Program-made: the position numbers and the translations under genes
Part shown: positions 1 to 5,080 of the stretch, piece after piece
How positions within the stretch are numbered: the stretch's first letter is position 1
Layout of the letters: every line of letters starts with the position of its first letter
NCBI GenBank assembly: GCA_964636865.1
Contig: CAZWVJ010000063.1
Span: 1-5,080 of the forward strand
DNA length: 5,080 bases
Source: B1SED10-75 sp964636865
GTDB lineage: Bacteria; Bacillota; Dethiobacteria; DTU022; PWGO01
Reading direction: 5' to 3'
Notes under the pieces: generated by a model
Database searches by the model: none
Seen by the model: only the letters and a program-made list of their open reading frames with translations
Told to the model about the DNA's origin: nothing

Positions 1-16
1 ATGATAATGGAAGAAA

Positions 17-35
17 GATAAATTAGGATAAATTA
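17..35. repeat. Tandem repeat of GATAAATTAG
   Basis: GATAAATTAG (17-26) is followed directly by GATAAATTA (27-35), almost two copies of a 10-base unit in AT-rich DNA at the left edge. No function can be assigned; too few copies for a CRISPR array or an iteron set. The rest of 1-84 shows nothing. Confidence 0.35.
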
Positions 36-84
36 TTTTCTATAGAAAGACAAAAAATCAGGAGTACTTACCTCCACCATATAG

Positions 85-119
85 TAAAGTGCCCTCCGAC
101 TTAAACGAAGGGCACTTTA
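85..119 (-). terminator. Hairpin downstream of clpC, likely terminator
   Basis: TAAAGTGCCCT (85-95) pairs perfectly with AGGGCACTTTA (109-119), an 11-base stem with a 13-base loop. It begins about 87 bases after the clpC stop. No proper T tract follows on either strand, so it may be a bidirectional or processing hairpin rather than a textbook terminator. Confidence 0.5.
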
Positions 120-151
120 GTTACAAACTGCATACTCTCTCTATTCTATTC

Positions 152-173
152 AAAGGGAGGCAAGTCCCTCTTT
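152..173 (-). terminator. Small hairpin directly after the clpC stop
   Basis: On the minus strand, AAAGAGGGA (173-165) and TCCCTTT (158-152) form a stem with one bulged base around the 6-base loop CTTGCC. It begins 33 bases after the stop codon and its arm ends in TTT. It could be the first of two terminators together with the stem at 85-119. Confidence 0.35.
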
Positions 174-206
174 AACGAGCTGTTTCCTTTTTTGAAATTC
201 AACGGT

Positions 207-2741
<2,535 letters not shown>

Positions 2742-2749
2742 TTGCCACA

Positions 2750-2755
2750 CTCCTT
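2750..2755 (-). promoter_or_regulatory. Ribosome binding site of clpC
   Basis: AAGGAG on the minus strand, 8 bases before the ATG at 2741. It decides the start: the upstream in-frame GTG at 2750-2748 shares its first base with this site and has no separate Shine-Dalgarno sequence. Confidence 0.85.
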
Positions 2756-2817
2756 TTTCAAGCTAACTTCAAGTTTCTCTTACCACTACACTGCTACTAT
2801 TAAACTACTACAAAAAC

Positions 2818-2840
2818 ACCTATCAATAGTTACAATAGGT
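2818..2840 (-). other. Possible attenuator hairpin in the clpC leader
   Basis: On the minus strand, ACCTAT (2840-2835) and ATAGGT (2823-2818) form a 6-base stem with an 11-base loop. A G and five T residues follow (2816-2812), the order of an intrinsic terminator. It lies within the leader, about 75 bases before the start codon. The stem has only two G-C pairs, so it would be weak. The rest of the leader (2742-2910) shows nothing else convincing. Confidence 0.25.
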
Positions 2841-2889
2841 AAGATGCTTATGCTATCTTGCTTGTAGGTTCCTTTTAGATGATTAAATG

Positions 2890-2906
2890 TTTGACCATTA
2901 CTGACC
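2890..2906 (-). promoter_or_regulatory. Candidate CtsR operator at the clpC promoter
   Basis: Read on the minus strand: GGTCAGT-AAT-GGTCAAA, a direct heptad repeat with a three-base NAN spacer. The known CtsR operator is RGTCAAA-NAN-RGTCAAA; the second heptad is perfect and the first has two mismatches. It begins 10 bases after the -10 hexamer, over the expected start site, where a bound repressor would block initiation. CtsR is the class III heat-shock repressor of clp genes in Firmicutes, so a site in front of a clpC is what is expected. The ctsR gene is not in this window. Confidence 0.72.
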
Positions 2907-2916
2907 TTCAATTACT

Positions 2917-2945
2917 ATAATAACACCTCTTACCTCCTAACGCAA
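2917..2945 (-). promoter_or_regulatory. SigA-type extended -10 promoter of clpC
   Basis: On the minus strand, TTGCGT (2945-2940) is followed by a 17-base spacer and TATTAT (2922-2917). A TG one base upstream of the hexamer (2925-2924) makes an extended -10. The -35 matches only its first three bases, which an extended -10 can compensate. Transcription would start near 2910, giving a clpC leader of about 170 bases, and the CtsR-like box would fall right at the start site. The near-identical arrangement on the plus strand supports the call. Confidence 0.65.
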
Positions 2946-3043
2946 TGCCATTTTTGTAGAAAATTTTTTAGAAATTATACCCTGAATACTCCATCAGGAT
3001 GGAAACTATCACTATGCGATCACCCTGATTTCCTTATATCTTA
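2946..3043. other. Spacer between the two divergent promoters
   Basis: About 98 AT-rich bases with no coding potential. An A/T run at 2955-2978 could act as an UP element for the clpC promoter. A short motif recurs: CCTGA (2981-2985), its complement TCAGG (2994-2998), and CCTGAT (3024-3029), which pairs with ATCAGG at 2993-2998. These could form small hairpins or be half-sites for a second regulator, but arms of 5-6 bases are within chance. Confidence 0.3.
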
Positions 3044-3072
3044 TTGCAAAATGAATAAATAACTGGTATTAT
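3044..3072 (+). promoter_or_regulatory. SigA-type extended -10 promoter of the AbfD/HpaB-family gene
   Basis: TTGCAA (3044-3049), a 17-base spacer, then TATTAT (3067-3072) with a TG extension at 3064-3065. The -35 matches TTGACA at four of six positions. The start would be near 3079, about 195 bases before the start codon. Spacing, extended -10 and following operator mirror the clpC promoter. Confidence 0.68.
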
Positions 3073-3081
3073 TTAATTAAA

Positions 3082-3098
3082 GGTCAGAGAAAGTCAAA
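3082..3098 (+). promoter_or_regulatory. Candidate CtsR operator at the AbfD/HpaB-family gene promoter
   Basis: GGTCAGA-GAA-AGTCAAA: one mismatch to the CtsR consensus RGTCAAA-NAN-RGTCAAA, with the expected A in the spacer. It starts 9 bases after the -10 hexamer. It is separate from the clpC operator, whose centre is 192 bases away, and lies in the opposite orientation, so each promoter has its own site. A CtsR site in front of a metabolic enzyme of this family is unusual. Confidence 0.72.
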
Positions 3099-3126
3099 GT
3101 ATGTTTGAATGTTTGTAAGTAAAGAG

Positions 3127-3244
3127 ACCTTTTGAAAATAAACCCGGCTTTCTCTATTACGTTAGGGAAATGCATAAAATTAAGATACTATGAGAAGGGG
3201 GTGGGGGAAGAGGTTTATTAAATAACTGAATCATTTGAAAAGGT
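3127..3244 (+). other. Leader with nested long-range complementarity
   Basis: In the untranslated leader, ACCTTTT (3127-3133) can pair with AAAAGGT (3238-3244), and just inside it AATAAACC (3137-3144) can pair with GGTTTATT (3212-3219). The nesting order is correct, so one extended stem with an internal loop is possible. The enclosed part has a G-rich run, GGGGG-T-GGGGG (3197-3207). I do not recognise a riboswitch or T-box. The pairing was found by eye and may be chance. Confidence 0.25.
3132..3160 (+). promoter_or_regulatory. Possible second, operator-free promoter
   Basis: TTGAAA (3132-3137), 17 bases, TATTAC (3155-3160): five of six and four of six matches to the SigA consensus, with no extended -10. 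It lies downstream of the CtsR-like box, so it could give basal expression when the first promoter is repressed. Such matches are common in AT-rich DNA. Confidence 0.28.
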
Positions 3245-3260
3245 GAAGCCTTAAAATTGA

Positions 3261-3266
3261 AAGGAG
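3261..3266 (+). promoter_or_regulatory. Ribosome binding site of the AbfD/HpaB-family gene
   Basis: AAGGAG 7 bases before the ATG at 3274, which fixes the start. CCTT at 3249-3252 could pair weakly with AAGG of the site, but only four base pairs form. Confidence 0.88.
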
Positions 3267-3273
3267 TTTCTAT

Positions 3274-4758
3274 ATGAGAACAAAGAAAGAATACCTTGAT
3301 GGTTTAAGTAAAATGAAGCGAAATTTGTATGCAAATGGTGAAAAGATAGACAGGCTGGACGAAAGACAGCAGAAATGCCTTAATGTTATTGGAGTAACCT
3401 TTGATGCGGCTTTGGATGAAGAGACTAAAGATCTATGTACGGCAACTTCTCATATAACCGGGGAAACCATAAACAGGTTCAACCACATACACCAGAATCC
3501 AGAAGACCTGCATAAAAAACAGGACATGACGCGGGTATTGTGCCAGAAAGTAGGGGGTTGTATCCAGAGGTGCATGGGAATAGACGCCTCCAATGCTATA
3601 CACACGGTTTCATACGAAGCCCAGAAGGCACCTGATGCCAAGACTGCTTATCACGACAACTGGCTCAAGTGGCTGGAGCGTTTTCAGAAAGAAGACCTGG
3701 TTGGCTGCTGTGCTCAGACTGATGTGAAGGGTGAACGATTAAAGCGTCCTTCGGAGCAGACTGATCCCGATGCATACCTTCGCGTAGTTGAGGAAAGAAG
3801 TGATGGTATAGTGGTTCGCGGTTCCAAGGTACATATATCGGAAGCTTCCGTGGCCGATGAAATCCTGGTGGTTCCCACTCGTGCGCTGAAAGAAAACGAG
3901 GAAGAATACGCGCTCAGTTTTGCTGTTCCGGGGGATCATGAAGGGGTTAAGCAGGTGGTTCATTTCCACAATACCAGGGATAGACAGCATTTTGAGAGTG
4001 GATTAAAAACAGGGGCAACTGATTCCTATGTTATATTTGACGACTGTTTTGTCCCCTGGGAAAGGGTTTTCCTCTATGGAGATCCCCAGCTGGGCGGAGT
4101 AAACGCCCTGCTTTTTGCCCTGTTTCACCGGCACTCTTACTCCGGCTGTAAACCGGCCATGTTTGACAGTGTTATAGGCATGGCGGCCATGGCGGCGGAA
4201 ATAAATGGTATAGCTAAAGCTCCTCATGTTCGGGAGATGCTGGCGGAATTAATCATGCACGCCGAGCTGGGTTACGCTGCTGGCTATACCGCTTCCGATT
4301 TGGGCAAAGCCGAGGTTTATATGCCTGGTCACGGTTTTGTGCCTTTTGGACCCGGCAACTGCATTCCCCACTCCATCTATGCTAACGTAGGCAGGTACCT
4401 TTCCGGCGAAGGAGTGTTCCGGGAAGAGGAGATACTATGCAATATAGCAGGAGGACTTCCGGCGACTTTTCCCTATGAAGCAGACCTGGTTAACCCGGAA
4501 ACCAAGGAATTGCTTGAAAAGTACATTAACCGGAATCACGATATTCCCATTGAAGACCAGATCAAGTTCTGGCTGCTGTTTATAGACCAGCACCTTTCTG
4601 GGCAGTCAGGCTCAGTAACCTACGGGGCTTACCACGGCGGAGGCTCTCCTATCATGGAGCAGATTGCCATTACTACCCAGTATGACATAGAATCCAGGAA
4701 AGACCTGATTCGAGAACACGCCGGGATGTCACTCAAGAAGAAAAAAAGAAACAAATAA
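3274..4758 (+). CDS. 4-hydroxybutyryl-CoA dehydratase/HpaB-family flavin and [4Fe-4S] enzyme
   Basis: Complete 494-residue member of the family that holds 4-hydroxyphenylacetate 3-monooxygenase (HpaB) and 4-hydroxybutyryl-CoA dehydratase/vinylacetyl-CoA isomerase (AbfD, about 490 residues). HpaB uses reduced flavin and oxygen; AbfD uses FAD plus a [4Fe-4S] cluster to make crotonyl-CoA. Seen: C96 and C100 in GCIQRC, and H285 and C292 in HRHSYSGCK, match the four AbfD cluster ligands (C99, C103, H292, C299) with the same spacing within each pair. R87, Q98, Y289 and K293 also match. The C-terminal half carries the family stretch from EILCNIAGGLPATFP (386-400) to HGGGSP (454-459). Differences: D250 stands at AbfD E257, S189 at T190 and G451 at E455. 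Cofactor retention with altered catalytic acids suggests a related dehydratase, isomerase or other acyl-CoA radical chemistry on a different substrate. The protein ends in a lysine-rich tail (about 488-494). No GABA-fermentation or CoA-transferase genes are adjacent. It has a CtsR-like promoter and is probably monocistronic. The family is certain; the reaction is not. Confidence 0.9.
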   Translation: MRTKKEYLDGLSKMKRNLYANGEKIDRLDERQQKCLNVIGVTFDAALDEETKDLCTATSHITGETINRFNHIHQNPEDLHKKQDMTRVLCQKVGGCIQRCMGIDASNAIHTVSYEAQKAPDAKTAYHDNWLKWLERFQKEDLVGCCAQTDVKGERLKRPSEQTDPDAYLRVVEERSDGIVVRGSKVHISEASVADEILVVPTRALKENEEEYALSFAVPGDHEGVKQVVHFHNTRDRQHFESGLKTGATDSYVIFDDCFVPWERVFLYGDPQLGGVNALLFALFHRHSYSGCKPAMFDSVIGMAAMAAEINGIAKAPHVREMLAELIMHAELGYAAGYTASDLGKAEVYMPGHGFVPFGPGNCIPHSIYANVGRYLSGEGVFREEEILCNIAGGLPATFPYEADLVNPETKELLEKYINRNHDIPIEDQIKFWLLFIDQHLSGQSGSVTYGAYHGGGSPIMEQIAITTQYDIESRKDLIREHAGMSLKKKKRNK

Positions 4759-4784
4759 AAGAGATCTGCTTACCATTAAAGTGT

Positions 4785-4806
4785 CAAACCGAACCAACCG
4801 GTCTTG
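4785..4806 (+). terminator. Weak candidate terminator after the AbfD/HpaB-family gene
   Basis: CAAACCG (4785-4791) pairs with CGGT-c-TTG (4799-4806), giving seven base pairs with one bulged C and a 7-base loop, followed by TTTA. It starts 26 bases after the stop codon, a normal place for a terminator, but the T tract is short. Confidence 0.35.
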
Positions 4807-4848
4807 TTTAAGCATGCAAAATATTTAGGCTGCAATGATTGAAGGTCT

Positions 4849-4941
4849 ATGAAAAACAGAGACGTGGTGATGAAAATGGTGCGATATAGTAAAAGTCTTC
4901 AAGATACCTTATTAAAAATGCTCAAAAAAAGAAATTTTTGA
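4849..4941 (+). pseudogene. Short frame, possible remnant of a transposase N-terminus
   Basis: Thirty codons from an ATG at 4849 to a TGA at 4939-4941. The part reading RYSKSLQDTLLKMLKKRN resembles the first residues of some IS3-type transposase OrfA proteins, which often begin with RYS-(K/E)-E-(F/L)-K. Only GAAGG, four bases before the ATG, could serve as a ribosome site, which is too close. No inverted repeats or downstream transposase frame are visible. It may be a chance frame. Confidence 0.15.
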
Positions 4942-5039
4942 TTTTAAGTGAAGTTTAGGTTTAATTTAAAAAGAGAGAAGTCAAAAGATGTTACCATAAA
5001 AAAAAAGCTATTTTTGGCCGCATGTATTTTTGTTTTACT

Positions 5040-5072
5040 TAGGAGGTGAGTGAGCTAATCACTCACCTCCTA
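5040..5072. other. Strong 14-bp hairpin, possible terminator
   Basis: TAGGAGGTGAGTGA (5040-5053) is perfectly complementary to TCACTCACCTCCTA (5059-5072) around a 5-base loop GCTAA. This is by far the strongest hairpin in the window. No T tract follows on the plus strand before the window ends, and none follows on the minus strand. The left arm contains AGGAGGTGA, a near-perfect Shine-Dalgarno sequence, so sequestering a ribosome site is another possibility. The sequence beyond 5080 is needed to decide. Confidence 0.55.
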
Positions 5073-5080
5073 CTAGATTA

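Larger units (their letters stand above)
2890..3098. repeat. Inverted pair of promoter-operator modules
   Basis: The minus-strand segment 2922-2890 and the plus-strand segment 3067-3098 are diverged inverted copies. Both begin TATTAT, continue with TAATTRAAGGTCAG (13 of 14 bases identical) and end in a GTCAAA heptad. The similarity covers linker bases that neither polymerase nor CtsR is known to need, which suggests duplication of one regulatory module rather than chance. The DNA between the copies does not look repeated. Confidence 0.7.
4759..5080. other. AT-rich right flank without a convincing gene
   Basis: No frame here has a good ribosome site and a protein-like length. Contents: the weak terminator at 4785-4806; a 30-codon plus-strand frame at 4849-4941; a start-less frame ending at 5049 that looks like the front of an exported protein; and a strong hairpin at 5040-5072. 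A lone CtsR-like heptad AGTCAAA (4979-4985) lacks a partner. The mix of short coding-like pieces suggests decayed sequence. Confidence 0.4.

Noticed and set aside
17..35. CRISPR or iteron array at the left edge
   Set aside because: Fewer than two copies of a 10-base AT-rich unit and no spacers.
2841..2859. Hairpin AAGAT...ATCTT in the clpC leader
   Set aside because: Five-base AT-rich stem with mismatches inside; too weak to separate from chance.
3450..4227. Minus-strand frames of 63-83 codons under the AbfD/HpaB-family gene
   Set aside because: Shadows of a well-supported gene with conserved motifs; no ribosome sites or family features.
3274..4758. Annotation as flavin-dependent 4-hydroxyphenylacetate 3-monooxygenase (HpaB)
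   Set aside because: HpaB monooxygenases do not carry the four cluster ligands; here C96, C100, H285 and C292 are all present in AbfD-like motifs, pointing to the anaerobic branch.
4979..4985. Another CtsR-like site at AGTCAAA near the right edge
   Set aside because: Only one heptad; the position 10 bases upstream does not resemble a second one, and no promoter is seen next to it.

Overview
The window looks like chromosomal DNA from a low-to-moderate GC Firmicute, most likely an anaerobic clostridial lineage. The reasons are a ClpC-type Clp ATPase, strong AGGAG ribosome binding sites, SigA-like promoters with extended -10 elements, two sites resembling operators of the Firmicutes repressor CtsR, and an oxygen-sensitive-type 4-hydroxybutyryl-CoA dehydratase/HpaB-family enzyme. 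The genus cannot be named from the sequence alone.

Layout. Positions 1-206 are non-coding and hold two hairpins suited to ending the minus-strand transcript. Positions 207-2741 (minus) encode a complete 844-residue ClpC AAA+ unfoldase with N-domain, D1, UVR/middle domain, D2 and a ClpP-docking loop. Positions 2742-3273 are a 532-base divergent intergenic region. Positions 3274-4758 (plus) encode a complete 494-residue flavin/iron-sulfur enzyme of the 4-hydroxybutyryl-CoA dehydratase (AbfD) branch. Positions 4759-5080 are AT-rich and non-coding, with a weak terminator, degraded-looking short frames and a very strong hairpin at the right edge.

The most informative part is the divergent region. 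Each gene has its own promoter (TTGC-type -35, 17-base spacer, extended -10 TGnTATTAT), followed 9-10 bases later by a heptad pair matching the CtsR operator pattern RGTCAAA-NAN-RGTCAAA with one or two mismatches. The two modules are inverted copies of each other (2890-2922 and 3067-3098) and share even their linker bases. This suggests that the protein-quality-control ATPase and the metabolic enzyme are switched on together when CtsR is inactivated by heat or protein stress.

The enzyme keeps all four expected [4Fe-4S] ligands (C96, C100, H285, C292). However, it has Asp and Gly where AbfD has two important active-site glutamates, so its real substrate or reaction is probably not that of classical AbfD. 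The ClpC lies outside the usual ctsR-mcsA-mcsB-clpC order and has His instead of the usual Tyr in its D1 pore loop. Together these features suggest a specialised, stress-controlled ClpC/Fe-S enzyme pair; the functional link is inference. Comparisons with reference proteins were made from memory, without alignment software.
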